A stretch of DNA of 64,000 nt. Origin: an uncultured Bacteroidia bacterium (GTDB taxonomy: Bacteria > Bacteroidota > Bacteroidia > Bacteroidales > CAJPTX01). Location: the NCBI GenBank assembly GCA_947252645.1, contig CAMXWF010000003.1, forward strand, positions 62,001 through 126,000, given 5' to 3'. This document shows, one piece after another, positions 33,958 to 43,341 of this stretch. The notes below the pieces were generated by a model. That model was given only the letters and a program-made list of their open reading frames with translations, had not been told where the DNA came from and did not search any database. A program made the position numbers and the translations under genes. Positions within the stretch are counted from its first letter, which is position 1, and every line of letters begins with the position of its first letter.

Positions 33958-35247
33958 CTATAGGAAAAGCAGCGCAATGACTATGAATATCGGCAGCAGC
34001 ACGATGAGGGAAAAATGCGTCATGTAGCGGAAGAAGGAGGGCATCTTGATGCCATTCTCCTCGGCAATGGACTTGACCATGAAGTTGGGGCCATTGCCTA
34101 TGTAGGTAAGCGATCCAAACATCACGGCGCCCAAGCTGATAGCCGCCAAGAGATCCTGCGGAATACCCGCCACCAGCGTGGCCCCCTCTGGCACGGGCAA
34201 CCCCTTGGCCACTGCATGGAAAGCCAAGGCCGTAGGCGTGTTGTCCAAAAAGCCCGAAAGCGCCCCCGTGGCAAAGTAGAAATGCTTAGCACTCGTCAGC
34301 CCCAGCGAGGGCGCATGCTGCTGCAAATACTGCAGTGCCGGCACCATGGTGATGAAAATCCCAATAAACAGGCAGGCCACCTCGAGAATCGGCGCCCAGG
34401 AGAACTTATTGTCTATTCTCACCTGACGCCTGGTGGTCAAGAGCGACGCGATGATCATCAGCGCGATGAAGCCATCACGAAGGAACTTCCAGTAGTTGTG
34501 CGCGCCCGCCATGAAGGGGAAGTAGTGCTCGTTGAGGAAAGCCACCGCCAGCACAATGCCCACCAGCCAGATGAAGTTGACCTTCCCCGTAATGCGCAGG
34601 GGCGTGCGCTCGGCCGCATCGCGCGCTAAGGCCTCCTTGGGCTCGCGACGATAGAGCCAGCTATCCCAAAGGAAGTAGACGACCAGCAACGTCACATTGA
34701 ATAGCAACCACTCGGGCAGCAGGTGGAAAAACCAGCCGAACGGCGCACCGTAGAGGTAGAGCATGAACAGGGGCGGATCGCCCAGCGGCGTGAGCAATCC
34801 CCCGCAGTTGGCCACTACGGCAATGAAGAACAGCACGGTGTGCACCTTCTTCGTGCGCTCGCGGTTGGTCTCCAAGAGCGGCCGAATAAGCAGCATGGCA
34901 GCCCCCGTAGTGCCTATAAGCGAGGCCAGAACAGCCCCTATGCCCAAGATGGCCGTGTTGGTGGTGGGCTTGGCCAGCAAGTCACCACTCAGATGGATGC
35001 CCCCTGTCACTGCAAACAGCCCCAACAGCAGCACGATGAAGGGGATATAGTCGAAAACCACCTGGTGCGCCACCGCCTCGCGAATATCAAAATAGCACGC
35101 AATGAGGCATGTGGGCACGGCCAGCAGCAGCGAAACCAGCAGCTTGTTGAGATTCGATTCCCACCACTTGCCCACCAAGGCCGGCAGCAACGCAATGGCC
35201 AGCAGCATGAGGATGAAGGGAATTAATGTCCACGCTTGCAGCTCCAT
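33958..35247 (-). CDS. nhaD: NhaD-type sodium:proton antiporter
   Basis: Inner-membrane Na+/H+ antiporter of the ion transporter superfamily. The 429-residue protein has about 11-13 membrane helices. Characteristic segments are GIHLSGDLLAKPTTNTAILGIGAVLASLIGTTGAAMLLIRPLL (given here as a region, about 85-130), NCGGLLTPLGDPPLFMLYLYG (the conserved second hairpin region, about 165) and GNGPNFMVKSIAE near the C-terminus. Repeated ...TPLGDPP and ...GNGPN motifs are shared with NhaD and the ArsB group; NhaD is favoured by length and by the phylum. The downstream DUF4831 gene is close behind. Confidence 0.88.
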   Translation of the reverse strand: MELQAWTLIPFILMLLAIALLPALVGKWWESNLNKLLVSLLLAVPTCLIACYFDIREAVAHQVVFDYIPFIVLLLGLFAVTGGIHLSGDLLAKPTTNTAILGIGAVLASLIGTTGAAMLLIRPLLETNRERTKKVHTVLFFIAVVANCGGLLTPLGDPPLFMLYLYGAPFGWFFHLLPEWLLFNVTLLVVYFLWDSWLYRREPKEALARDAAERTPLRITGKVNFIWLVGIVLAVAFLNEHYFPFMAGAHNYWKFLRDGFIALMIIASLLTTRRQVRIDNKFSWAPILEVACLFIGIFITMVPALQYLQQHAPSLGLTSAKHFYFATGALSGFLDNTPTALAFHAVAKGLPVPEGATLVAGIPQDLLAAISLGAVMFGSLTYIGNGPNFMVKSIAEENGIKMPSFFRYMTHFSLIVLLPIFIVIALLFL

Positions 35248-35367
35248 ATCCTGTTCAAGATTTATCTTTGTTCAACCATTCTTCCACACCACTTGCCGAT
35301 GCGTACGCACCTCGCATGGCTGGGGCTACAGCCCACGCCCCCAGGGACGACCCGCAAGGCCGCCTCC

Positions 35368-35793
35368 CTACTTCTGCGGCTCGTCGTAGTCAGAAAAATC
35401 CATCATCCCCTGGGCATTGAGCAGCGAAAACCACTTGATGGCCTTGCGCATATTGCTCAGGTAGACCCGCTGCGGATCGTAGTTGGGCAGGGCCTCCTGG
35501 AAGGCAGCCCGCACCTCGTCATCGGAGGACTTCGACGTGATGGCCAAATAGCGCTCCGCGTGCTCAGCCATCTTGGCATACACCTTGCGCAGGGGCACAT
35601 CGGCCTCCTCTGTATATATGGAAATGTCGTAGAGCGAACTCACATCCTGCAAGCCCGACACCTCAAACCGCGCCCCGCCCGCCAGCGGCTCCACGATGAT
35701 CCCAAACCGACTGTTGGCCACATAGCGATAGAGCCCCGGCCGACCCGACAGACTCAATATGGCCTTTAGCCCCTCCCGCTCCACTTTGCGCAT
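35368..35793 (-). CDS. DUF5606 family protein
   Basis: Small cytoplasmic protein (141 aa) of a conserved Bacteroidota family of unknown function. It begins MRKVEREGLKAILSLSGRPG, followed by LYRYVANSRFGIIVEPLAGG and a DISIYTEEADVPLRKVYAKM segment. The tail is acidic (MDFSDYDEPQK). An upstream Met would run through the promoter box and is rejected. It is probably a single-gene unit, with the NhaD operon 120 bases downstream. Confidence 0.85.
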   Translation of the reverse strand: MRKVEREGLKAILSLSGRPGLYRYVANSRFGIIVEPLAGGARFEVSGLQDVSSLYDISIYTEEADVPLRKVYAKMAEHAERYLAITSKSSDDEVRAAFQEALPNYDPQRVYLSNMRKAIKWFSLLNAQGMMDFSDYDEPQK

Positions 35794-35820
35794 AGCTCGC
35801 CCCCTCGTTTCTAGTACCCG

Positions 35821-35828
35821 CGAAGGTA
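35821..35828 (-). promoter_or_regulatory. Likely -7 box of the DUF5606 gene
   Basis: TACCTTCG on the minus strand, one base from the TAnnTTTG consensus, 28 bases before the start codon. Confidence 0.45.
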
Positions 35829-35979
35829 CGATATTATTCGTATTCGGGAAGCTGCCCCTACGCCCCCACCCCACAAGCTACAAGCTGGCCCACGATGCTC
35901 TCGCCCACGGCAACGCAGCGAAATGTTAATGCAGCAGAAACCATTCAACACGTCGCCTGGTGGCCCCACGCCCCCTGCT

Positions 35980-36026
35980 CCGTACCAACTCCGCTAAAAA
36001 GCCTAAAATATGCGGCGTTGGTACGG
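35980..36026. repeat. Palindromic intergenic element, copy 2
   Basis: Arms CCGTACCAACTCCGC (35980-35994) and GCGGCGTTGGTACGG (36012-36026) pair at 14 of 15 positions around a 17-base A-rich loop. It shares words with the element at 5151-5229. It lies in the gap between the DUF5606 gene and rmuC (35829-36260), where I see no gene and no other signal. Confidence 0.65.
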
Positions 36027-36260
36027 CGAAGGTGCGGCGAAGGTATGGAGTGAAATTGGCGGGAGGTTGAAACAGACCACCGATTTTTTCTCTGCGCAAA
36101 TTGCCCTAATCGCGCATTCGCCCGTAGTGTCAACCAAGGTTAAAATGGGGGTCGTTTGCTCCCCATGGCAGGGCGTTAAGCGTTTCCCCTCGGCCCTGGC
36201 GCGCTGCTTCAGGGCGCACGGGCCGCCTAGGCCAAGGAACATGCGCGCACAGCCTTGCGT

Positions 36261-37712
36261 TCACAGCTCACCGCCCGGGGTGGGGCTTTGGAGTTCCAGG
36301 GGGTCGTCAACAGGCTCAAGCTCCAGGACCTGCCGGCTAGCTTCGGGGGTGAGCTCGCCCACGCCGCGGAGCTTTCGATTGATGACGCGGGTCCGCTGGC
36401 TTGCACCATCGATGACGTTGCTGGCCTCGGCGAGCTTCTTCTTGGTTTTCTCCAGGACTGCGCCGAACTTGCTGAACTCAGTCTTCACGGCCCCCAGCAG
36501 CGTCCAGACCTCGCTGGTATGCTTCTCGATGGTCAGGGTGCGGAAGCCCATGCTCAGGCAGTTCAGCAGGGCAGCCAGGTTCGTGGGCCCCACGGCGAGA
36601 ACATGGTAGTTTTGCCGCAAGGACTCAAAGAGATCCGTACGCTTGACAATCTCGGCGTAGAGGCCCTCGGTGGGCACAAACAGGATGGCAAAATCGGTGG
36701 TCACGGGCGGCAAGATGTACTTGCGCTGGATGTCGTCGGCCGCCTTCCTGATGGCCTGCTCAAACAGCCGCCCCGTGCGCTCCACCTCGCCCCGGCGCGT
36801 ATCGTCGGTTAGCTCATAGGCCTCGAGCAGGCGCCGGTAATCTTCTAGGGGAAACTTCGAGTCGATGGGAAGCAATAGGGGCTTGCTGTCGGGGCTGCGC
36901 CCGGGGAACTTCACGGCGTACTCCACCACCTCCTGGGTTTGGGAGTTGATGTGCGCATTTTGCACGTACTGCTCGGGCGCCATGATGTCGGCAAGAATGC
37001 TACCGAGCTGCACCTCGCCCAGATTGCCCCGCATCTTCACGTTGGTTAGCACCCGCTTCAAGTCGCCCACGCCCACGGCGAGCGACTGCATCTCGCCTAG
37101 GCCCTTCTGGACGGCCTCAAGCCGCTGGCTGATGAGCTTAAACGATTGGTCGAAGCGCTGCTCCACCGTGGCCTGGAGTTTTTCATCCACAGTCTGGCGC
37201 ATCTCCTCGAGCTTCTTGGCATTATCGGTCTGCAGCGCCGTAAGCCGCGTCTCCACCATGGTGCGCATCTCCTTGAGCTTATTGTCGGTGCCCTCGCGTA
37301 GCTCCGTAAGGCGGGCAATCTGCTCCTGGAAGCGCTCGATCTGCATGGTGCCCAGGCGCTCCACGGCCTCCTTGAAAGAGGTGAGATACTTGCGCTGCTC
37401 TGCCCCAAGGTCCATCATGGTCTGCTGCTGAGTGGCCCCCATGCGCACGTAGGTCTGCTGCTGGCTCTCACCCAACGTCCGAAAACTCTGCTGCAGCTCG
37501 CCCCGCTGGCTACTCAGGAGCATTTGCGTCTGCTCGGCATACTGCCTATAGGTTTTCTGGAGGCTTTCCTCCAAATCCTTGAGCTGCGCAAACGCCCGCT
37601 CCAGACCCCTGCCCCCGCCAGCCCATTGCCCCCCACTCCTGAGCAACAAAATCACCAGCAGCACCACCGCCAGTGCCACCAAAATAAGTGTAACAATCAG
37701 AATAATCCACAC
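36261..37712 (-). CDS. rmuC: DNA recombination protein RmuC
   Basis: RmuC family protein, thought to limit recombination at inverted repeats. The 483-residue protein has an N-terminal membrane helix (LIVTLILVALAVVLLVILLL, residues 4-23), a long coiled coil (about 35-210, Gln/Glu/Arg-rich) and the RmuC nuclease-like core: NVKMRGNLGEVQLGSIL, then LLLPIDSKFPLEDYRRLLEAY and FAILFVPTEGLYAEIV, and a YHVLAVGPTNLAALLNCL segment. It is a stand-alone gene with its own promoter-like box. Confidence 0.93.
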   Translation of the reverse strand: MWIILIVTLILVALAVVLLVILLLRSGGQWAGGGRGLERAFAQLKDLEESLQKTYRQYAEQTQMLLSSQRGELQQSFRTLGESQQQTYVRMGATQQQTMMDLGAEQRKYLTSFKEAVERLGTMQIERFQEQIARLTELREGTDNKLKEMRTMVETRLTALQTDNAKKLEEMRQTVDEKLQATVEQRFDQSFKLISQRLEAVQKGLGEMQSLAVGVGDLKRVLTNVKMRGNLGEVQLGSILADIMAPEQYVQNAHINSQTQEVVEYAVKFPGRSPDSKPLLLPIDSKFPLEDYRRLLEAYELTDDTRRGEVERTGRLFEQAIRKAADDIQRKYILPPVTTDFAILFVPTEGLYAEIVKRTDLFESLRQNYHVLAVGPTNLAALLNCLSMGFRTLTIEKHTSEVWTLLGAVKTEFSKFGAVLEKTKKKLAEASNVIDGASQRTRVINRKLRGVGELTPEASRQVLELEPVDDPLELQSPTPGGEL

Positions 37713-37746
37713 AGTCGTTGTGACCCCACAATTTCAATTCCCGCAG

Positions 37747-37754
37747 CGAAGGTA
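37747..37754 (-). promoter_or_regulatory. Likely -7 box of rmuC
   Basis: TACCTTCG on the minus strand, 35 bases before the rmuC start codon; one base off the consensus TAnnTTTG. Confidence 0.45.
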
Positions 37755-38334
37755 GAGAAAAACACCGGAGGAGGGCGCAGGACAAAGGACAGACCCCTGC
37801 GCACCAGGGCATCCGATGCAGGCGCCGACACCGTCAAGGGAGACATCGGGCCTGGCGCCATCTACACCACCCCATCGCGGCACGCATGAGGCCTTGGGAA
37901 GGTCATCCTCAAGCCCAAGGAAATGGGGCCAGAAGGCCAAAGAGGCTCTGGGTATTCTGCGTGGGTCCCTCGAGTGGTACGACCAATGGATTAACTCTAG
38001 CCCCGATTAGGGTCCACTGGCTCACCTGGTTGACCTCGAGGGCATCCTGCAGGAGGGGGCGCAAGCTGCTGGTCTGCCAGCTGCCGGGGCTCGGCGTTCG
38101 CCACCAGGCGGGAGCGCCGCTGGTTGAAGCTTTGTGGGTAAAGCGCAGGCCGCGTGTCGCCAGAATGCTGGTGTGGTTGATCATGGTGAGGGAGGTGGGC
38201 TGGAGTCATACCAAATATACGTAGTAAGTATAGAGAATGGTTACTCGAGCGGTTGGGAAAGCGCATCGTTGGGGGAGGCAAGGCAGTTTTCCCCGTTGTC
38301 GGAGGGGGCGCAGGGCTTCGGGCAATAAATATGG
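37755..38334. other. Divergent intergenic region, no gene recognised
   Basis: About 580 bases between the divergent rmuC and CNMP-aspartase promoters. The open frames here (for example 37909-38184 minus) have no recognisable family, no start signal and atypical composition. CCCTCGAG near 37967 and CTCGAGGG near 38034 are inverted 8-base arms around a long loop, possibly accidental. Confidence 0.45.
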
Positions 38335-38342
38335 CTAACTTT
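38335..38342 (+). promoter_or_regulatory. -7 promoter box of the CNMP-aspartase gene
   Basis: TAACTTTG on the plus strand matches TAnnTTTG and lies 60 bases before the ATG. No TTTG at the -33 position. Confidence 0.5.
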
Positions 38343-38401
38343 GCCACGTGGTGAGACGGTTTGGCGGCGAATACTGGTATCGACAATAATACGGCATAAG
38401 T

Positions 38402-40258
38402 ATGAATAGGCAGCAGATCACGGATTTTTTGCGGAGTATCAAGCTGTTTGAATCCCTGAGCGAGCAGCAGCTGGAGGGCATAGCGGCCCATACGCAGGAG
38501 ATGTCATTCCGGCAGGGCGACCTGCTCTTTGAGGAGAACAGCCCGCGCGAGGCCTTTTTTGTCATCGTGGAGGGGAGCGTGGAGCTCTACAAGAGCACGC
38601 CGCAGGGGGCCGAGACCAAATTCACCATATTCCACCGTGGAGACTTCCTGGGGGAGGGGTCGTGGGTGCCCAATTCCACGCACTCGACCAACGCCAAGGC
38701 ACTAGAGCCCACCAAGGTGATAGTGGTTGGGAAGGAGGCCCTGAACCGCGATGCGGACGCCACGCTGAAGGTGTTCTCCAACATCATCCAGGTGGTCTCG
38801 CAGCGCATGGGCTACTCGAACTCGATGCGCATACGCATGGGTCAGCAATACTTCTCTGGCAACACGCGCACCGAGCACGACCTGCTGGGGGAGCGTGAGG
38901 TGCCCGCCGAGAGCTACTACGGCGTGCAGACCCTACGGGCCACCGAGAACTTCATGATCTCGGGGGTGACGCTGAACTTCTACCCGCACATCATCCGCGG
39001 GCTAGCCCTGGTGAAAGCGGCGGCGGCGGAGGCCAACCACGCCCTGGGGCTGCTGCCCGATGCCGTCTACGAGGCCATTGAGGCGGCCTGCCAAGAGCTA
39101 CTCGACGGCAAGCACTACTACAACTTCGTGGTCGACATGATCCAGGGCGGCGCAGGCACCTCCACCAACATGAATGCCAACGAGGTGATAGCCAACCGGG
39201 CCCTAGAGATCATGGGGCACAAGAAGGGCGAATACCAGTACTGCCACCCCAACAACCACGTCAACTGCTCGCAGTCGACCAATGACTCCTACCCCACGGC
39301 CATGAAGCTCGGGGTCTACATGGCCAACAGGACGCTGGTCGATGTGCTCAAGCGCCTCTCGGATGCCTTCTCGTGCAAGGCCAAAGAGGTGGGCGATGTC
39401 ATCAAGATGGGGCGCACACAGCTACAGGATGCCGTGCCCATGACCCTGGGGCAGGAGTTCCAGGGCTACGCCGACCTGCTGGGCGGCGAGGTGCAGTCGC
39501 TAGAGCAGGCCGCCGACAAGCTCCTGGAGATCAACATGGGGGCCACGGCCATCGGGACGGGCATCAACTCCACCCCGGGCTACGCCGAGAAGTGCGTGGC
39601 CGCCCTGGCCAAGCGCTCTGGCTTCAAGGTACACAACGCCAAAAACCTCATTCCCGCCACGTACGACCTAGGGGCCTTCCAGGCCTACTCCGCCGCCCTC
39701 AAGCAGCTGGCCGTGAAGCTCTCGAAGGTCTGCAACGACCTCCGCCTGCTCTCCTCAGGCCCGCGCTGCGGGCTCAACGAGATCAACCTGCCCCCACGCC
39801 AACCCGGCTCGACGATCATGCCCGGAAAGGTCAACCCGGTCATCCCCGAGGTGGTCACCATGACCTGCTTCAAGGCCATTGGCAACGACGTGACCGTCAC
39901 CCTGGCGGCCGAGGCAGGACAGCTCGAGCTCAACGTGTTCGAACCCGTGGCCGTGCAAAGCATCTTCGAGACCGTAGAAATGCTCAAAAATGGCATGAAG
40001 ACTCTCCAGTACCGCTGCGTGGAGGGGATCACCGTGAACCGCGAACGCTGCAAGCAGATGGTCTACAATAGCATCGGCATCGTCACGGCCCTCAACCCCT
40101 ACATCGGCTACGAGCGCTCCACCCAGGTGGCCAAGGAGGCCTTGGACACGCACGCCAGCGTGTACGACCTAGTGCTACAGAAAGGCTGGCTCTCGAAAGA
40201 AAAGCTCGACGACATCCTCTCCCCAGAGCACATGCTGCGCCCACGGGAGGTGAAGTAG
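38402..40258 (+). CDS. aspA: Cyclic-nucleotide-binding domain fused to aspartate ammonia-lyase
   Basis: Residues about 10-130 form a cyclic-nucleotide-binding (CNMP) fold: a FLRSIKLFESLSEQQLEGIA helix, FRQGDLLFEEN and AFFVIVEGSVELYK. Residues about 154-618 are aspartase (fumarase/aspartase superfamily), which deaminates aspartate to fumarate: TRTEHDLLGEREVP, AGTSTNMNANEVIANRA, NCSQSTNDSYPTAM, and the signature GSTIMPGKVNPV (about 468). Fumarate would feed anaerobic respiration. The phosphate-binding cassette of the CNMP part is degenerate: GEGSWVPNSTHSTNAKA lacks the usual Arg before Ser/Thr-Ala, so binding of cAMP is doubtful. No frameshift joins the parts. A terminator follows. Confidence 0.9.
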   Translation: MNRQQITDFLRSIKLFESLSEQQLEGIAAHTQEMSFRQGDLLFEENSPREAFFVIVEGSVELYKSTPQGAETKFTIFHRGDFLGEGSWVPNSTHSTNAKALEPTKVIVVGKEALNRDADATLKVFSNIIQVVSQRMGYSNSMRIRMGQQYFSGNTRTEHDLLGEREVPAESYYGVQTLRATENFMISGVTLNFYPHIIRGLALVKAAAAEANHALGLLPDAVYEAIEAACQELLDGKHYYNFVVDMIQGGAGTSTNMNANEVIANRALEIMGHKKGEYQYCHPNNHVNCSQSTNDSYPTAMKLGVYMANRTLVDVLKRLSDAFSCKAKEVGDVIKMGRTQLQDAVPMTLGQEFQGYADLLGGEVQSLEQAADKLLEINMGATAIGTGINSTPGYAEKCVAALAKRSGFKVHNAKNLIPATYDLGAFQAYSAALKQLAVKLSKVCNDLRLLSSGPRCGLNEINLPPRQPGSTIMPGKVNPVIPEVVTMTCFKAIGNDVTVTLAAEAGQLELNVFEPVAVQSIFETVEMLKNGMKTLQYRCVEGITVNRERCKQMVYNSIGIVTALNPYIGYERSTQVAKEALDTHASVYDLVLQKGWLSKEKLDDILSPEHMLRPREVK

Positions 40259-40289
40259 CCCCGCGTAGTAGAACACCAAAGTAGCTTGG

Positions 40290-40331
40290 GCCCCCTGCCC
40301 AGTCGGCTGGTCTGACGGGCAGGGGGCTTCT
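40290..40331 (+). terminator. Terminator after the CNMP-aspartase gene
   Basis: The stem GCCCCCTGCCC (40290-40300) and GGGCAGGGGGC (40317-40327) is a perfect 11 bp around a 16-base loop, followed by TTCT. It lies about 35 bases past the stop. The U tract is short, so efficiency is uncertain. Confidence 0.65.
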
Positions 40332-40356
40332 AGCCAAGTCTTAAGGCAAAACCAGA

Positions 40357-41235
40357 ATGCATAAGTCGGGGTTTGTGAGCATCATCGGGAATCCAAACGT
40401 GGGCAAGTCGACGCTCATGAATCGGCTGGTGGGCGAGCGGCTGTCAATAGTGACTAGCAAGGCCCAGACCACCCGCCACCGCATCCTGGGCATCGTGGAC
40501 ACCCCTGCGCACCAGATCGTGTACTCCGACACGCCCGGCTACCTCACGCCCGCCTACGCCCTGCAGGAGGCCATGCAGGCCAAGGTGGAGGAGACCTTCG
40601 AGGATACCGATGTGTTCCTCTACCTCACCGATGTGGTGGAGAAGGCCAACAAGCACCAGGATCTGATCGACAAGGTAGCGCAGCAGCCCATGCCAGTACT
40701 CCTGCTAATCAACAAAATCGACCTCATAGACCAACCCGCGCTGGAGGCCCTGGTGGCCCAGTGGCAGGCCCTGCTCCCCAAGGCGCAAATCATGCCCATC
40801 TCCGCCCTGCACAACTTCGGCGTAGACCTCATAGAGCCCACCATACTCACGCTACTGCCCGAGGGCCCCAAGTTCTTCCCCCCCGACACCCTCACGAACC
40901 GACCAGTACGCTTCTTCATCGCGGAGATCATCCGGGAAAAAATCCTCCTACACTGCAAGCAGGAGGTGCCCTACAGCGTGGAGGTGCGCGTGCGCAGCTA
41001 CCAGGAGGAGGCAGGCCTAGACCGCATCGAGACGGTCATCTTCGTGGCGCGCGACTCGCAGAAGGGCATCCTGATAGGCCGCGGCGGCCGCATGCTCAAG
41101 CGGATCGGCACGGAGGCTCGGCACGACATCGAGCTGTTCCTGCAAAAGCGCGTCTTCCTCAGGCTAGTAGTCCAAGTGGCCGAGAACTGGCGCGATGACG
41201 AGGACGACCTGCGGGAATTCGGGTACATAGAGTAG
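40357..41235 (+). CDS. era: GTPase Era
   Basis: Essential GTPase that checks 16S rRNA maturation and 30S assembly. The 292-residue protein has G1 IIGNPNVGKSTL (residues 9-20), G2/G3 TTRHRILGIVDTP and SDTPGYL, G4 LLINKIDL, and a C-terminal KH domain (about 215-290: KGILIGRGGRMLKRIGTEAR) for the 3' end of 16S rRNA. Length is standard. It stands alone after the terminator and ends 70 bases before the thrS promoter. Confidence 0.95.
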   Translation: MHKSGFVSIIGNPNVGKSTLMNRLVGERLSIVTSKAQTTRHRILGIVDTPAHQIVYSDTPGYLTPAYALQEAMQAKVEETFEDTDVFLYLTDVVEKANKHQDLIDKVAQQPMPVLLLINKIDLIDQPALEALVAQWQALLPKAQIMPISALHNFGVDLIEPTILTLLPEGPKFFPPDTLTNRPVRFFIAEIIREKILLHCKQEVPYSVEVRVRSYQEEAGLDRIETVIFVARDSQKGILIGRGGRMLKRIGTEARHDIELFLQKRVFLRLVVQVAENWRDDEDDLREFGYIE

Positions 41236-41278
41236 CGCCGCCCCCCAGGGGATCCGGCGCTGCGGCATCCCAGCGCGC

Positions 41279-41310
41279 TTTGCGCAAACGGGACGAAATA
41301 TGTACCTTTG
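41279..41310 (+). promoter_or_regulatory. Promoter of thrS-infC-rpmI-rplT
   Basis: TTTG (41279-41282), 20 bases, then TACCTTTG (41303-41310): both boxes match the Bacteroidota consensus. The start codon of thrS follows 22 bases later, so the leader is short. Confidence 0.8.
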
Positions 41311-41331
41311 CGCAACAATTTCTGAGTCAGG

Positions 41332-43281
41332 ATGGTTAGAATCACACTGCCGGGCGGGGATCTGCGCGAGTATAGCAGCCCCGTGACAGGGCTGCAGTTG
41401 GCCAAGGACATATCGCCGCGTTTGGGCCGCGAGGCCCTCTCGGTAACGGTCAACGGGGAGATCCACGACCTCGCGCGGCCGATAGCCGAAGACGCAGCCG
41501 TACACGTGAACACGTTTGCCGACCCCGAGGGGAAGCTGACCTATTGGCACTCCTCGGCGCACCTGCTGGCGCAGGCCCTCGAGGAGCTCTACCCTGGGGT
41601 CAGGTTTGGCATAGGGCCCGCCATCGACAACGGCTTTTACTACGATGTCGACCTTGGCGAGCGGACGCTCTCCGAGGAGGATCTCAAGGCGGTGGAGGCC
41701 CGCATGCGCGAGATTACCAAGCGCGCCGAGCCCATCACCCGGGAGGAGGTATCGAAGGCCGAGGCCTTGGCCGATTTCCAGCAGAAGGGCGATCCCTACA
41801 AGGTGGAGCTGATAGAGGGGCTGGCCGATGGCACCATCACGTTCTACCGACAAGGCGGGTTTACGGACTTGTGCCGCGGCCCCCACTTGCCCAACACGGG
41901 CTACATCAAGGCCATCAAGCTACTGAGCGTGGCCGGAGCCTACTGGCGCGGCGATGAGCACAACAAGCAGCTCACGCGCATCTATGGGATCACCTTCCCA
42001 AAGCAGGCCATGCTCGAGGAGTACCTCCAGATGCTCGAGGAGGCCAAGAAGCGCGACCACCGGAAAATCGGCCGGGAGATGGGGCTTTTTGCCTTCTCCT
42101 CGCGTGTGGGGCAGGGCCTGCCGCTCTGGCTCCCCAAGGGCACCATACTCCGAGACAACCTCGAGCGCTTCCTGCGCAAGGTGCAGCTGGACTACGGGTA
42201 CAAGCAGGTGATCACCCCCCACATTGGGCAGAAGGAGCTCTACGTGACCTCGGGGCACTGGGCCAAGTATGGGCAGGATAGCTTCCGCCCCATCACCACG
42301 CCGCAGGAGGGCGAGGAGTTCCTTCTCAAGCCCATGAACTGCCCGCACCACTGCGAGATCTACCGGGCCGAGCCCAGAAGCTACCGCGACCTTCCCCTAC
42401 GCCTAGCCGAATTCGGCACGGTGTACCGCTATGAGCAGTCGGGCGAGCTGCACGGGCTCACGCGCGTGCGCGGGTTTACGCAGGACGACGCGCACATCTT
42501 CTGCACCGAGGATCAGCTCAAGGGCGAGTTCCTCAAGGTGATCGACATCATCTTCTACATCTTCAACACGCTCAACTTCACGCAGTACGAGGCGCAGGTA
42601 TCGCTGCGAGACCCCGAGAACAGGGACAAGTACATCGGCACCGATGAGAACTGGGCCCGGGCCGAGGGGGCAATCATCGAGGCGGCCGCAGAGCGAGGCC
42701 TCAAGACCACAGAAGTCAAGGGGGAGGCAGCCTTCTACGGCCCCAAGCTGGACTTCATGGTGCGCGATGCCATAGGGCGCAAGTGGCAGCTGGGCACAAT
42801 CCAGGTGGACTACAACCTGCCCGAGCGCTTCGAGCTTGAGTACACCGGGGCCGACAACAAGCCGCACCGTCCCGTGATGATCCACCGGGCGCCGTTTGGC
42901 TCCATGGAGCGCTTTGTGGCCGTGCTCATAGAGCATACGGCGGGGCACTTCCCGCTGTGGCTCTCGCCCGATCAAGTCATCATTCTGCCCATCAGCGACC
43001 GCATGAACGACTACGCCAACCAGGTGCGCCAGCAGCTAACCAAGCGCAACTTCCGCGTGGAGCTGGACGAGCGCAGCGAGAAGATCGGCAAGAAGATCCG
43101 GGAGGCCGAGCTCCAGCACGTGCCCTACATCCTCGTGGTGGGCGAGCGGGAGATGCAGGAGGGGCAGGTGGCCGTGCGCGCGCGCGGCGGTGTTGACCTA
43201 GGCACCATGCGCGTGGAGCAATTCATCGAACGGCTCGAAACCGAGCTAGCCAACACGTTCAGCAAGCACGGGGAAGCCTAA
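41332..43281 (+). CDS. thrS: Threonine--tRNA ligase
   Basis: Charges tRNA-Thr. The 649-residue protein has an N-terminal TGS domain (MVRITLPGGDLREY, residues 1-60), the editing domain with the HxxxH motif in WHSSAHLLAQALEELYPG (about 72-90), the class II catalytic domain with MNCPHHCEIYR, TRVRGFTQDDAHIFC and a MIHRAPFGSMERF motif 3, and a C-terminal anticodon-binding domain. Length is standard. First gene of the classic thrS-infC-rpmI-rplT operon. The gap of 60 bases before infC includes an SD-like stretch. Confidence 0.97.
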   Translation: MVRITLPGGDLREYSSPVTGLQLAKDISPRLGREALSVTVNGEIHDLARPIAEDAAVHVNTFADPEGKLTYWHSSAHLLAQALEELYPGVRFGIGPAIDNGFYYDVDLGERTLSEEDLKAVEARMREITKRAEPITREEVSKAEALADFQQKGDPYKVELIEGLADGTITFYRQGGFTDLCRGPHLPNTGYIKAIKLLSVAGAYWRGDEHNKQLTRIYGITFPKQAMLEEYLQMLEEAKKRDHRKIGREMGLFAFSSRVGQGLPLWLPKGTILRDNLERFLRKVQLDYGYKQVITPHIGQKELYVTSGHWAKYGQDSFRPITTPQEGEEFLLKPMNCPHHCEIYRAEPRSYRDLPLRLAEFGTVYRYEQSGELHGLTRVRGFTQDDAHIFCTEDQLKGEFLKVIDIIFYIFNTLNFTQYEAQVSLRDPENRDKYIGTDENWARAEGAIIEAAAERGLKTTEVKGEAAFYGPKLDFMVRDAIGRKWQLGTIQVDYNLPERFELEYTGADNKPHRPVMIHRAPFGSMERFVAVLIEHTAGHFPLWLSPDQVIILPISDRMNDYANQVRQQLTKRNFRVELDERSEKIGKKIREAELQHVPYILVVGEREMQEGQVAVRARGGVDLGTMRVEQFIERLETELANTFSKHGEA

Positions 43282-43341
43282 AAGCGCCCCGGGGAGGTCA
43301 ACAGTATGCAGAACTTTTAATAGAGCGAGGGAGGGACAACT

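Noticed and set aside
37909..38184. 91-residue minus-strand frame upstream of rmuC
   Set aside because: No recognisable family, no promoter or good start, and atypical residue use.
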